Part shown: in pieces, positions 21,641 through 33,870 of the stretch
How positions within the stretch are numbered: the stretch's first letter is position 1
Layout of the letters: each line of letters opens with the position of its first letter
The notes under the pieces: model-generated
Databases searched by the model: none
What the model was told of the DNA's origin: nothing
What the model saw: the letters and a program-made list of their open reading frames with translations, nothing else
Translations under genes and position numbers: made by a program
Source of the DNA: Hirundichthys speculiger
Lineage: Eukaryota > Chordata > Actinopteri > Beloniformes > Exocoetidae
DNA length: 64,000 bases
Direction of reading: 5' to 3'
NCBI GenBank assembly: GCA_018398805.1
Contig: JAGFBZ010000747.1
Span: 310,001 to 374,000 of the forward strand

Positions 21641-22651
21641 TTGGTACATTGAAATTAAAAATTGCCAAAATTGTGGCAGATAGCGATGGCCGACTGACAT
21701 GGGTGGATGCGTTGCCAATGGCATTATTGGCCATGCGCTCCCAGACTAATCGAATAACCCATTTAACTCCTCATGAAATGCTTACAGGTCGACCAATGCC
21801 CCTCGCAGATCAGAGGAGCCCACGAGGGGGCAACGTTGGAGCAGTTAGACCGTGAGCTGGGCAACTATTTGCGTGCCTTAACCCAAATTCACAGGCTTGT
21901 GTTCCAACAGGTGCAGGAAGCCCACAAGAAGGACGAGCCTCGCATTCCACTGGACGTGCGAGACGTAGAGGTCGGGGACAAGGTGTTCATAAGGGTGTTT
22001 AGATGGCAGTGGAACGAACCCCGTAGAGAGGGACCGTATAAAGTTGTATATGGTCCCACTGCAATTAAAGTGGAAGGTAAGCCCATATGGTTCCATAAGA
22101 ATCACTGCACCCGCCATAGGCCACCAGACCCTCCTGGACATTTTCCAGGACCGACAGGGGCTGAGCATGTTGACAGGGTGGCGCAAGGTCCCCCTCAGAG
22201 CACTCGTAGCAGCACACCTTCCGGGTCCCCTGATGGGCAGAGACGGTCAGCCCGCCTGGCGGCCTGCCGCCGCCCACAGAGGCCGCAATCCACTGACTCT
22301 GAGAACTCTACCACTCCCACATCGCCTGATGGGCATGTTGATTCTGCTACTGATGTGGGTGGGCCTGCAGATTGGGACTCGCCTGGGGAGGGCCCGTCAT
22401 CATGTAGGGAACACCATCTGCAGCACCCACAGGGCACTGATGGCGCTGTGGCAAGTTCATCAGATGACTCGTCACCTGCGTTTTCCTGGTTTCATGGGCC
22501 GCCCTGGTTTGGTGACTTTTCACCTGATTCGTCAGATGGCCCCTCATCTGCGCCCCCACCACCAGCAGCTTCCCCAACCACCTCTCCGTCTCTCCCGCCG
22601 GCAGAAGTGCCACCGCCCACGCCGAGTTATGAGGGCTATCGCTCTGATTAG
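21641..22651 (+). pseudogene. integrase C-terminus and proline/serine-rich pol tail
   Basis: After the deletion the protein resumes with [17 protein letters not shown] and the helix region [16 protein letters not shown] ... [12 protein letters not shown] frame change near 21840 leads to ELGNYLRALTQIHRLV and the GPY/F-type module (VFRWQWNEPRREGPYKVVYG ... KPIWFHKNHC). The second Asp of the core is missing, and probably the Glu too, so it is catalytically dead. The frame continues as a ~170-residue Pro/Ser/Asp-rich tail to 22651, overlapping the env start by 23 nt in another frame. Confidence 0.85.
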
Positions 22652-24464
22652 TTGCTTGATGGTGTTAACCCTGTGCGGATTAACAACGGCGGAAATTATA
22701 GTACTACCAACTACTTACAACACAGCCGCCTCACAAAACACAGTAGAAACATGCGCACTAGCAATGACCACACTAGCTACTAACAAAGGAATAATAGATG
22801 GGGATAAAGGGGAAATCAAACATATAATGCATGTAAAAGCAGATATATATGATCATGTGCTGACAAAAGAGATACTGGAAACCGGCTCAATGGGTAAGCA
22901 TTGGCTGGGCTATCCTCAAGACGCGGACTGCTGTGGGGAAGGGATGGTGATCATTCAGGTAAGATGCACCAGAACAAACTGTTACAATGAGCAGACAGGA
23001 CAGAATATGTCAGTAGGAGAAGCTAGGGCCAAAGTAAGGTTGATGACTATCAGACAGAAAAAAGATGCGACTAGATTGAAAACGACGCACTGGGCCACTA
23101 ATCTGTACCAACAGTCGATACAATACTCAATAGATGCCATGTTTGCAGCGAAAAAGCAAGAAAACGAGACTGTATCACCTGTTACAACGCTAGAAGGTTG
23201 CCCCAGATACAAGCGCTACCAGGAAGTGAGATGGGGGGCAGTCTAGATGTAAATAAGCGTTTGGGCAATCTAGATGTTGACAAGCGTTTTGCCCACTGTG
23301 CAATGCAAATGGCAGGAAGTAGGAAAGGTTGGAGCCAAAGCACGCAGGTTTGCCCCCACAAAGTAACATATGGAGAGCACGAGGTAATGAAAACTCTTCC
23401 TCCAGTAATAAGTAAATCCAATGATCTTATCTTTCCTTTTTGCATAGCGCGAGGAGAGTTGGAAAGGGTAGTCAACAGGACAGACAGGACCGTGTTGAAC
23501 GATACGGAGGGATTGGTGAAGTGCAGCATAAAACAGATGGGAGCTAAAATATGTGAGACCACCCCAAAAGCTCAAATCCGGTGCAAACAAGTAGTACAGA
23601 ACGAAGGATTTGTGATTTATTACCTTAATTCTACAAAGAAATCCGAATATAAGCTACCAAACTTAGGAAACGGAACTGATCTATTGGGAGATATTTTTTG
23701 GACATGTGAAAATGATACTACCATGATACTCTAGTACTCTAGACCCTTGGAACTGGCAGTGGGAAGCGTCCAATGAGACATATATTACCTGGGACCAAGT
23801 CCCTATGGGGGTGCCTGAGAAAGATCAGGCTTTGGCAAATAAATGGATAATCTCTGGAAGAGCAGCAGGAAGCGTACCATTTGCAGGGACAATTCTAAAC
23901 GCCCAATACATAGCCCGAAATAGTCGCTGGGTTAATCTCCTCTGGTATAACCAGCAGAGATTTATAAATTTCACCATAAAAGGGGTAGGGTTGATCAAGG
24001 AACAACTGCATGCAACACCATTAATGACCCTACAAAATAGATTTGTAATAGAAACGCTCATGGCAGGGGATCAAGGAGTCTGTGATGTAATAGGTGACGA
24101 ATGTTGTTCCCTAATACCAATGCATAGCGGCCCCAACGGTAGTTTAACGGGAGTCCTGAATGAAATGAAACGACTAAGAGATGAGCATGTGAAAAATTCT
24201 AACTGGAATACACAACTTAATGGTTTTTGGGATTGGCTGGGAAAATTGAACTGGTGGAAGTACGTGAAAGCAGTAGGAATAGCACTCGGAGTTCTCATGC
24301 TGGTGATACTGTTGGTAATCTGCTGTGTCCTGCCATTGTTTCGAGTTTTAATATCATGTGCTTCTGCAAGTATAACAGGTCAATTCCCCCTTGTAGAGAT
24401 ACAGGTCCACTCAGAAATAGGCGAACCACCAAGGCCTAGGGAATGGCAGGAAAAGTATGGATAG
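22629..24464 (+). pseudogene. retroviral env (SU and TM), frameshifted
   Basis: The start Met at 22629 overlaps the pol end. A signal peptide (MRAIALISCLMVLTLCGLTT) opens SU, which reads to a stop at 23246, continues in another frame (about 23198-23734) with several N-x-S/T sites, and shifts again near 23740. The TM frame (Met at 23805 is internal) shows PFAGTILNAQ, a heptad region, LQNRFVIETLMAG and the CX6CC motif (Cys93, Cys100, Cys101), which in class I envelopes links SU and TM. A membrane span of ~28 residues (about 154-183) and a ~36-residue cytoplasmic tail follow. No clear furin site is visible. Two frame changes prevent a full product. Confidence 0.88.
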
Positions 24465-24546
24465 GTAAGATTACAGAGATCACCACCCGCTCCCCACAAG
24501 GTACGTGTTGCTTTTAATAATGTACATAATATGTAAAAGTCAGCAA

Positions 24547-24548
<2 letters not shown>

Positions 24549-24617
<69 letters not shown>
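24549..24617. repeat. (TA)n microsatellite
   Basis: About 34 TA units between env and the accessory ORF inside the provirus. It expanded after or during integration and is probably highly polymorphic. Confidence 0.95.
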
Positions 24618-24622
<5 letters not shown>

Positions 24623-24696
24623 TAAAAATAGAGTAGCAAAATTGAATGTAAATATGATTACTAAATGCTGCCATATCTTCACCACAGACTGTTAAA

Positions 24697-25563
24697 ATGG
24701 CAGAGGCTTACTTTACTGGACCACAAATGACCCTAGATGAATGGCAGGAGCTCAATTACTACAGCGGAGGGGACAACATACTTACACCATTAGGAATACA
24801 CCTGCGTCTAGGTACGCACACTTTAATCCCAAACAGGCATCCAGATCGGCCCCAGTGGACCGAGGATCGCCCGGGGGGGTCGGGATGGACCCCTTTCCGA
24901 GCGATGACCAGCAGGAGTCTGGCGGGACCATCTACGGAGCCAACTGGTGTCCAGCCACCACCACCACCAAGGTCGCCGCTGTTCAGCTCGGAGAGTCCAG
25001 ACAACCCAGCAGACCGGGGACTCCTAGCTGAAGTGCCACCAGCACCCAGAAACATACTGCCTTATCTACGGTTGGAAGCAAGTGATGTTGACCACCTCTC
25101 ATGATTCCTGCTCCACCCAGTGGAACACTATATCATCAAGAACGACTTCCGCGATGAAATAGGCAACTTGACGAAAGGAGTGTACTCATCCTTGATGGCT
25201 GGGCTTACCCCCATGGCCCTTGTACAGATCAAGAGAATCAGAAGCCTGACCTACAACTATACACATACACAGACCCTGGCTCGTTTAAGAGAGGACAATG
25301 AGCGACTCAATCGAGAATTAACCTAAGCCCGAGCCACCATTGATTCACTGCAAGAACAAGTGCAGCGAGTAACAGCTGCCCATGGTCAAACTCAACAGCA
25401 ACTGGACTATTTAAGACAGTCCCACACAACCATGGTTGAACTCTGCCAAGAAAGGTTGGGACGGCAGATCGTGACCACCAACGGAATGGTCCTATTGAGA
25501 AGGAGGGAAGTACGTTCCCCTTCCCCGCCGGACGCACAGAACTCTCCGTCCAGGGAACAATAG
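24697..25563 (+). pseudogene. retroviral accessory ORF downstream of env, two in-frame stops
   Basis: A single frame of 289 codons runs from ATG 24697 to TAG 25561-25563, broken only by TGA at 25102 and TAA at 25324. A splice-acceptor-like CTTCACCACAG ends ~9 bp before the ATG, as expected for a spliced accessory message. The N-terminal part (MAEAYFTGPQMTLDEWQEL) is acidic. A Pro-rich middle follows (PPPPPRSPLFSSES), then a C-terminal region rich in heptads (LARLREDNERLNREL ... DSLQEQVQRV, QTQQQLDYLRQ) likely to be a coiled coil. I recognise no family; it lacks cyclin-like motifs of epsilonretrovirus orfA. Two stops may be decay, or the first could separate two genes. Confidence 0.55.
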
Positions 25564-26505
25564 ACTGTTCTGATATTACTGTGTCGTTAAGAAAAGATGT
25601 ATTGACGTGTATGTGATATGTTTAAAATGTCAAATAAGAACCTAAGAATCTATACCTGCTAGATAATTATTTAAGACATGTGGGCCTTGCCCAATGATGT
25701 ATTCCTGAAAGCATAGGCTCAGGAATTGGTATATTGTTTCCAACAATATCTGTTTGCGTTGTTGATTGACTTACATGGCTGACAATTGTTTGCCATGTTA
25801 AAAGTTTGGGAGGTTCCTACTATTTGTTCTACAGTATTAGCTAATGTCTGAACGACAGTGCTGCTACGTTAGCGACGTCTGGATGACAGTGCAGCTAAGT
25901 TAAAACAAGACAGAAAATACCAAAAACAAAAACTTAAGAGGGTTGACCCTCACAAGCATGCCAGGGGTTTTCCCCTTGAACAAACTAAGGTAACTAGCTG
26001 TTTAGGCAGAATAGACCAGGTTTGAAATATATCAGTAATGTTTTTCACGAGTGTTCTTATGTATGTGCATGGAACAAAAGTAGTATCTTTCACAAGTGTC
26101 TTATGTATCTGCATGCTCACGTGTGATTTGTACCCATGGTTTAGCAATGGAATAATGTACTACTGACGCTGCCACCTGGCAAGGGTTTTACCCCCTGTTA
26201 ACCGATAATCGGGGGGATGTTTCCCTGGTCAGATCTCGGAGTCAGTAAGGAGCCTATCAGTGACGATCATAGAGTCATCAGGATGGACAAGTCCCGGGGT
26301 GATTCTAAGATGTAGCTGCAGTTGTCGTTACGACTGCAGCAGCATCTTGCAGTGATCCTCACTGATGGACGTTGATTTGTACACCTGTATTAACTATGGT
26401 GTTAATCTGTTTAATCAATCACTCTGTTAATCAATGAAGTTAACCTTTGAGTAGTCAATGAATGTTTATCACCTACTGCTGAATAAATAGAGTGGTCCTT
26501 AATCA
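25564..26505 (+). other. retroviral 3' noncoding region
   Basis: ~940 bp without a usable frame between the accessory ORF and the polypurine tract. Confidence 0.6.
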
Positions 26506-26520
26506 GGACCACAGGGGGGA
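26506..26520 (+). promoter_or_regulatory. polypurine tract
   Basis: ACCACAGGGGGGAA directly abuts the 3' LTR start (26522) and should prime plus-strand DNA. Confidence 0.85.
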
Positions 26521-26521
26521 A

Positions 26522-27310
26522 TGTAATGAAATGTCCTTAAAACTTCTAAACTTCAAACGCAGCACAAGTCAGCATGAGTATGTGAGAGAAATATAGAGAG
26601 CACCTGTGGCTCTGTCAGCTGTTAATGTCCTTGAGCTTTTTGTGAACTCTGTGAACCACAGTCAGCAGGAGTGTAAAAGAAAGATATGGAAAGATATGGA
26701 AACTGTAAAAGACAGATACGAAGGAATACCTGCAGTTCTGTTATGCAGTACCAGCTGTTCTGATCAATGGTGTGTGTGTGTGCAAAAAGCACCGGTCAGT
26801 AGAAATTATGAGTTTCGGGGAATTTCCTGGCTCAAGAAATGATAAAGAGAATGCTTTCCCGGCTCAAGTAATGATAAAGAGAATGCAAAGAAAAAATACA
26901 GAATAGGGTGAATCTTTAAAGGAAAAAGTGCTGAAATGATACAGACAAGGGTGTATCTTTAAAAGAAAAGTGCTGACTTATAAAAATGCCAACCTCAGCT
27001 GGCCAACCACAGTTAGATATTATAATTTTATCCTATCAGAAGAAACCCAAAGGAGAGGGGAGGGGAAAAAAGGAGGGGCAAGAGGCGGGGTTGTCCTGCC
27101 CCAGATTGTATAAATAATGGAGCATTTTGTACGGTGATTCAGACCTAGCCCGGGCTTGGTCTCAGAAGGAGCTATTGTATTGACAATAAAACCTTCATTT
27201 TTGACCTTTGAACCAGTTTGTTTGACTTTGTACTTTGAATTTTTAATACTTTGAGAACTTAGAATATTTTTGAGATCATTGGCAAACCAGACATCAGTTT
27301 TGTCATGACA
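26522..27310 (+). repeat. 3' LTR
   Basis: TGTAATGAAATG to GTCATGACA. It is ~97% identical to the 5' LTR by eye. It differs by an extra AGAGGCGGGGTTG-type segment near 27081, one more GT unit, and about 25 substitutions. Confidence 0.95.
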
Positions 27311-27314
27311 AGCT

Positions 27315-27567
27315 CAGCTGAAACTTCTTCTCACATTTATTTCCTTTTGAAATGGCTCTTTTGAGAAGATAACAAGTTATTAAATAAAGCAGTGACACTC
27401 TCTTCTGGTGTTACACGTGAGGGACTTTCAGTAGGTTCAACTACTGGTGCCTATCATTTTTTTCTTTCTTCTCTCTTTAGTTTCTGCATTGTTAGAAATC
27501 ACAAGTTACTTATAGACAGCTTTATATTAACATGATTACAGGAGAATAAGTGTAATTATTAAATGTT
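27315..27567. other. unassigned right flank of the provirus
   Basis: Nothing is recognised. It is the continuation of the target DNA. Confidence 0.5.
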
Positions 27568-27570
27568 TTA

Positions 27571-28106
27571 GGGCCAATTCCAATTCCTCCCTTAACCCTC
27601 AAGCTCAACCCTCACCCATAACCCTCAGTCTTTGACCCTCAATCTTGGCCCTCCAAAGTAAGTGTCAGGACTATCTTGTGACTTAGAAATGGGACACCCC
27701 TTGAGTGCAGTTACGTCTTCAGGGTGTGGGGGGCGGCCTTACGCCAAAGTTATGTCCAGTCTGTCAAGAAAACGACGAAGAAGGAGAAGACGTAGAAGAA
27801 GTAGATAATATAAATACATTTAATGAAGACAGTAAGATAGTTTCCTAACATTTATATTTTTATTAACTACGAAAATACGTACATTTATAGCTAGTTTTTT
27901 TTCGGCGCCATCCTTTTCGAAGACGTCTTGACGAAAATACGCAATGCCTTCTGGGTAGCCCTTACTTCCAAGGGCGATACAGCCCTTAAACTTGTCCCTC
28001 AACTTGACTTCCTAAGAATTGAGACAGCACTTGCACTTCACAGGAGCATGCATTTTTGAGATTGAGGGTTGAGATTGAGGGTTAAGGGAGGAATTGGAAT
28101 TCACCC
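27571..28106. mobile_element. PIF/Harbinger-type MITE
   Basis: Inverted termini share AATTCCAATTCCTCCCTTAA. The outer bases are GGGCCAATTCC and, inverted, GGGTGAATTCC. TSD is TTA on both sides (27568-27570 and 28107-28109). Subterminal CCCTCA repeats occur at both ends. It is 536 bp, and its 60-codon minus frame has no recognisable domain. Confidence 0.8.
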
Positions 28107-28109
28107 TTA

Positions 28110-28752
28110 GTCAATGTTAAAATGTGTTCAAGTGTTGTAGAGGCAAACTTAACAGTTTGTAAAGTAAAAACAAAAATATTTCCAATCTTCATTAAATAAT
28201 GTATGCGTTATGACCCTCCCGGGTTCCCTCTCTATTACCATTTGATCAACAGAATTTTGGTACAGGTTTGAGTCAGTCCAGGGCCCCATAATGTCAGCAC
28301 CGATTGTGAGAAAAAACACGTTACAGAGACTGAGATGTGAGATGGTCTCATGTCGGACTGAAAGGATTGCAGATATTCCTTACTTTCATCAGTGCCAACG
28401 TTCTTGACACTCCTGATGTGTCTGCCAAGGGAAGAGTTTGAAATGGAAAGAATGAAATCCCATCGTGGCTCAGCACAGATGATGGATGTCAAGTGCCGCT
28501 CTGATGCCAGGGAAAGTCAGGAGTGGAGGGAAAGTGACACTGGCCACTGATACCTGGTTGAGGCACTTTGACTGAAGTTTTTTACAACGCACGGAGGCAT
28601 CTGTGACTGGGAACGTGGGGACACGTAATTTGTAATGCCAGGGATGCAATTACAATGCAGCTGAGCTTACAACTTTAAGAAGTTGTAAGACCTGCAGGAA
28701 AGAGAGTAGTTGATGCAATTGACTTTATTTTTTAATTCTTTTTCCAACTATG
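28110..28752. other. unassigned spacer
   Basis: No gene or repeat is recognised. An 85-codon minus frame (28235-28492) has no known motif. Confidence 0.45.
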
Positions 28753-28760
28753 ATAAATAT

Positions 28761-29887
28761 AAGGGGTGCACGATAACTATCGGGCCGATAACAGGAAATT
28801 ATGACATCATCGCGATAAGTCCAATATCATGACAAATAGCCCCGATAACATATATTTTTGTCAACACAGCAGTGCCTCGCTCCCTCTGAGCCTTGAATGA
28901 CCAGCAGTGAATGTTATGTTCAAGTGACATCGGCATAATCAGAAAAATGATTACTCAATCAGGAAATCAAGAATACCCCCTCATTCTAGAAAACAACTCG
29001 TTAAGTCGGTCATAATTTTGGTAGTTGCTGACTTTAATCGATATTCGCAGTATTTTCCCACATGTTACACATTAAAAATAGAAAAAATAGAAAAGACTGA
29101 AAGAACAACTAGCAAACGAGGGAACGTTGGAATTTATGTTACACCTTGAATGCAGCCTGCAGCACAGCGTACTGATCACAACAAACATGGCGGGGTGGAA
29201 CTTCGTTAAAGTTTCAGATGAAGATAGTTTGGTGGTTATTCGTGATGAATTCTCCGAGTGAATTCTACGAGGAGGGAAGCACAAGCTTTAATACGTAAAA
29301 CCTGATCAGCCACCTACAACATAACAATTGCTTCCATTGAGTTTTGAAATTGCGCTAACGTGAGCTAAAGTAAGCTAATGCTAACGTGCGCAAGCCACCA
29401 GCAGTCTCCCTCCCCTCCCCTTTCCCTCATTCGTCTCATCTAAAGCTTCCATAAGATTAAAAAATTAAACATAAAAACTACTGAACCTCATTTACTTTAA
29501 TTAAAAGTATTTATTTAAATGGAACCACAAGCCTAAATCCCTTAAATGTTAATCTTTTTCAGTTAGTAATTCTGATGCATGTATTTCCATCAGTTCAAGG
29601 AGCCTTTATTTTTTATATCAGTCAGTAATTAACCTTATTTAAGTTAATGTGAGATATCAAATAGGTTTGTTTGATAACTTTATGAAAATGTTTACGAGGC
29701 TTACCAATAGTTTTTCATTGGAAAAAATAAATATCTGTTCATTTAAAAAGTCAAAACTATTTTTGATTTTGTTCATAGTATTGATGTAATGATCTTAGGT
29801 ATATGTGTGTGTTATCAGTTATTGGTAGGAGCTGAAAGTTATCGGTTATCGGTATCGGTTTTAAAAAACAGTTATCGTGCATCCCTA
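28761..29887. mobile_element. nonautonomous hAT, copy A of a pair
   Basis: Termini AAGGGGTGCACGATAACT and, inverted, TAGGGATGCACGATAACT. The perfect 8-bp TSD is ATAAATAT (28753-28760 and 29888-29895). Subterminal CGATAA/GTTATCGG repeats are present. It holds a short degenerate coding start (GWNFVKVSDEDSLVVI) that could be the remnant of transposase exon 1. Confidence 0.9.
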
Positions 29888-29895
29888 ATAAATAT

Positions 29896-30875
29896 ATCTC
29901 AAAATTAAAGCAATAATGCTGTGCTCGCTAGGGGCCAGTCGGGGTATTGAAGATCCTACAAAATTATGTTTTGTGTCCAGTCCTCTCCTTTGTTGACCTG
30001 GCCACATATATGCAGCATAACAATCAAAATTCAATAAGTAAACAGGTGAATAAAATATTGAAAATTAAAGTCACGTGTCAGAACGTCTTGTTTAAAAGTT
30101 GGGATGTATGCGTTAAATGTTGCTGTGACCATGTTAAAATAATGTTTAGCAGGTGTTTACCAGGTTAATAAACCACTTTCATTTGTAACCAGTGCTAAAC
30201 TTTCATGGTTAGCACTAAATACAACAGAAATTTTGATTTTTAACCTGTTGGTGGCTCTAGATAGAAGTTGAAGGGGTTCCAAAAATGTTTAACCCACCTC
30301 TGGGTCAAATTTGTAACACCTCATTTCAGTTGGAGTCCCATAATGGTGATCCCAGGTAATGATTGTTGAAAACATTTCCTTCTCAAAGTCACAAGTGCAA
30401 GCTTGGCACCACCAAAGATGGAAAGTAAAACGGATCGGTACTCTGCAGTTCACAGATGTGTGTGCCAAGTTTCATGGAAAAACATCCAGCATACTTTAAA
30501 GACAATAAATTAAACCTACGCCCAAAACTAGTATCGTGGCTCATGATTGTTCATTCATTGTTGTCTTTAAATATCTTCAATTGTTCAGTTCATACTGAAA
30601 TAAAGTGCTGCCCTACATTTTTACAGTAAGGTGAAGCATCTTAAGAATGTTGTGATGTGAAACTCATGAAGACAGTGTGAGGATTAACAGAGGAATATTT
30701 GTCTACAACATCCTAGAGTTAAGATGTTAAAAGTGCTCTGAATATGGACAAGATGCTTTGATAAATCAGGCTAAACTGGGAAAATGTTCTGGATGTATGG
30801 GGCTGTGGGCTTAAGAAGAAAGTCTCACCGTCAGGAGGTACCAACATTCGTCAGTGATCAAGAGGGTTCAGTTAA
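29896..30875. other. unassigned spacer
   Basis: AT-rich with no recognisable gene. A 73-codon frame at 29947-30168 has no known motif. Confidence 0.5.
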
Positions 30876-31500
30876 TAGGGCCCTATGAAATCTGGTTTAT
30901 TTTTTCTCAAATTCCGTTTTAATGTTTTTCATTTTCTGTGTTTCGGTTTTTAATTTTTGAGAACTCCGTTTTTAGCATTTTATGCAAATTTAACCCCAAG
31001 ACAGTATACAAAGTAATGAAATATAGACAATTTATGCAACTGTAAACTTTAATGTTTTCATACTTTTAAACATATTGTGTCCAACAAAACATTTGTTTTT
31101 TTGACAAACAAAAAAATTCAAAAGTTCTTTTTATATAATAAATAACTAAGAAAAAAAATAACTTAAATAGGTAAAATCCATTTAAGGTGCAAAAAGGAAA
31201 GAAATTGCAACAGTGGTAAACTAATCGTTTTAGCTTGTACCTGACATTTTTTCAGGTATGTTATGACAAACTATGTGTCTGATAACAGCAAAAGCTATAT
31301 TTACAATAGCTGATGTAGATACTATGAAATCCAAAGCCCTGAACACTGGTTGTGTTTACAAGTGTGTGTCTGTGTGTGTTTTTTCTTTAGGTGTTCCAGC
31401 TATTACAGAAGTCTCCGTTTAAATACATAATTATCAGCCTCTTTGTGTTTAACTCAGTAAGTGACTCTCTTCTTTTTACGTTTATGCTTTTCACTCATTA
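30876..31500. mobile_element. possible hAT-like left end
   Basis: TAGGGCCCTATGAAATCTG followed by AAATTCCGTTTT-type repeats resembles the start of a fish hAT-like element. I cannot find the matching right end or a TSD, so the limit is arbitrary. Confidence 0.3.
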
Positions 31501-31509
31501 AATGATCCT

Positions 31510-31554
31510 TGCTCGAAGACCACGGGGCAGACCAGGACACGCTGGAGAGATTAT
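31510..31554 (+). mobile_element. RTE-like LINE 3' scrap
   Basis: CGGGGCAGACCAGGACACGC and TGGAGAGATTAT match the RTE C-terminal GRPRTRWRDY segment seen at position 1. It is interrupted at TAT by the next element. Confidence 0.6.
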
Positions 31555-31700
31555 GGGCCCGATCTTCCACCAGATCTGCTAAAGCCGCTATTAAGGGATA
31601 GCGGGTAGTGGGAGGGGCGTTCCCCCGCAAAGAATGTAATCTTCCACCTTGCTAAACCCGCTATCACACCTGCGCTACCTGCTACATTACCTTGGAGTAA
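31555..31700 (+). mobile_element. Harbinger-like left end
   Basis: GGGCCCGATCTTCCACC begins right after TAT within the RTE scrap and is followed by CGCTA-rich subterminal repeats. Related ends occur at 62365 and near 63826. The right end was not found. Confidence 0.4.
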
Positions 31701-32752
31701 ATGTAGGTGTGTTTTGTAACTTTCCCCACGTTCAGTTGCTTGTGTGGATGGACACAATTTAACCCACAGCCTGCATTGTCCAGTGTTTGTTTCAACATCA
31801 CACATGACATCGCATCACAAATATCACCCACTGTGCGCCCATACTCCACACAAAATACTTTGGTTTATCTTATTTTACTTTATGTAGACTTATTAACAAC
31901 AGTGATGCTGAACATATCCTTTTGGAAAAGGAACAGTATGCAGTTGCTATGAAAAAAACAGTAAATGGTTTCTGCACCTATTTGATTCATTTTTTTTTCT
32001 TTTGTTTTGTTAATTTTTATTCAACAGCCACAAACATAAGGGTCATCAAAGAATAATTTCATGGGATTTCAGGTGGCCTTCATGATTTAGAAGCTCATAT
32101 CAGTAATGTTTTAAGTCCATTTTAATGCCATCCTGCTTCCACCTCTGAGAGTAAAGAAATTGTCCTGCAGCATTTCAGCATTTTGTGATTGGATGGAGCC
32201 ATATTCTTCACTGAAGTTTCTTAAATTATTTTTCCTTTGTTAGGGCAAAATATTATTAAAACAACCAAGTTACCTTTCTGAATTGTCTTTTTATGCTTCA
32301 TCTTTTTTTAAAACTCAGAGTTTCTTAACTAACGAACTAAAACTCTGAGTTAGTTTTTTAATTAATACCAGCACAATTGTTCTACACTTGTGCTCGTATT
32401 TCTTTCAGATGTGCAAATTACAAGCTGTTCCTATAAGTTTTCCTCATAATTACTTTACTTGACACTATAACTTGTCCTTTAGCTTACCTGAAGAAACTGC
32501 CATTAATTAAATTCATTTTATTGAACTTTTTTAGGATTGCAAGACGTTCATAACATTTTAATGCAAGGTGTTTTCCAAACACACTGTTCAGCACAACAAC
32601 AAGATTACCACTTGCACATTTTTGCAATTCTAAATGTGAAAGAGCTCATTAGTTTATAAAAGATCAACAACAACTCAGGTCTTGCTATCTAACCTACATT
32701 TGCATCACTTTTCTATTCTCTGCATTTCAGTTTCAGTGAACACATGAAAATC
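31701..32752. other. unassigned spacer
   Basis: No gene is recognised. An 81-codon plus frame (31707-31952) may belong to the preceding transposon but shows no domain. Confidence 0.45.
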
Positions 32753-33870
32753 TAGGGGTGCATGGTAACTATTCGGCCGATAACAGGAAATTATGACATC
32801 ATTCCAATAACACTGATATCACAACGAATAGCCCTGATAACATATATATTTTTGTCAACACTGCAGTGCCTCGCTCCCTCTGAGCCTTGAATGACAGGCA
32901 GTGAATGTTATGTTCAAGTTACGTCGGCATAATTAGAAAAACGGGAAAATCAAGAATAACCCCTCATGCCAAAAAACAACTCCATAACTCGGTCATAATT
33001 TTGGTAGTTGCTGACTTGAATTGATATTTGCAGTATTTTCCCACATTTTACACATATAAAAAAGAAAAAAATAGAAAAGGCTGAAAGAACGACTAGCAAA
33101 TGAGGATACGTGGGAATTTACGTTACACCTTGAAGGCTGCATTGCTGCACAGTGTACTGATCACAACAAACATGGAGGTGTGGAACTTCGTTAAAGTTTC
33201 AGAAGAAGATAGTTTGGTGGTTATTTCTGACGAATCTTTTGAGCGAATTCTACGAGGAGGGAAGCACAAGCTTTAATACGTAAAACCTGATCGGCCACCT
33301 ACAACATAACAATCGCTTCCATGGAGTTTTGAAATTGTGCTAATGTGAGCTAATGGAAGCTAATGCTAACGTGTACAAAGCCAGCAGCAGTCTCCCCTCT
33401 CCTCTCCCTCATTCCTCTCATCTAAAGCTTCTATAATAATAAAAAAATTTAAAAAATACTGAACCTCATTTACTTTAATTAAAGGTATTAATTTAAATGG
33501 AACCACAAGCCAAAATCCCTTAAATGTTAATCTTTTTCAGTTTGTAATTCTGATGCATGTATTTCCATCAGTTCAAGGAGCCTTTATTTTTTTTCAGTCA
33601 GTAATGAACCTTATTTAAGTTAATGTGAGATATCAAATAGGTTTGTTTGATAGCTTTACGAAAATGTTTGAGAGACTTGCCAGTAGTTTTTCATTGGAAA
33701 AAGATAAATATCTGTTCATTTAAAAAGTCAAAACTATTTTTCGTTTTGTTCATAGTATTGATGTAATGATCTTAGGTATATGTGTGTGTTATCAGTATCG
33801 GCCTTTAGGAGCTAAAAGTTATCGGTTATCGGTATCGGTTTTAAAAAACAGTTATCCCTATGCATCCCTA
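32753..33870. mobile_element. nonautonomous hAT, copy B of a pair
   Basis: Same family and orientation as 28761-29887. Perfect 8-bp TSD TGAAAATC (32745-32752 and 33871-33878). It retains the same degenerate coding start (VWNFVKVSEEDSLVVIS). Confidence 0.92.

Larger units (their letters stand above)
13689..27314 (+). mobile_element. endogenous retrovirus (class I, gamma/epsilon-like), full length, defective
   Basis: 13.6-kb provirus: TSD AGCT (13689-13692 and 27311-27314), 779-bp 5' LTR, primer-binding site, ~980-bp leader, gag, pro, pol, env, an accessory ORF, polypurine tract and 789-bp 3' LTR. The 4-bp TSD, the TT spacer before the TGG of the primer-binding site, the GPY/F-type integrase end and the CX6CC transmembrane motif fit class I retroviruses. 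gag, pol and env all carry frameshifts or stops, and the integrase core has a deletion. The LTRs differ at roughly 25 positions by eye (~3%), so the insertion is fairly recent. Confidence 0.95.

Noticed and set aside
22044..22628. N-terminal extension of the env frame back to 22044
   Set aside because: It overlaps the integrase C-terminus in another frame. The signal peptide Met at 22629 is the sensible env start.
24697..25563. Retroviral cyclin-like accessory gene as in walleye retroviruses
   Set aside because: No cyclin-box sequence is visible; the region is Pro-rich then coiled coil.
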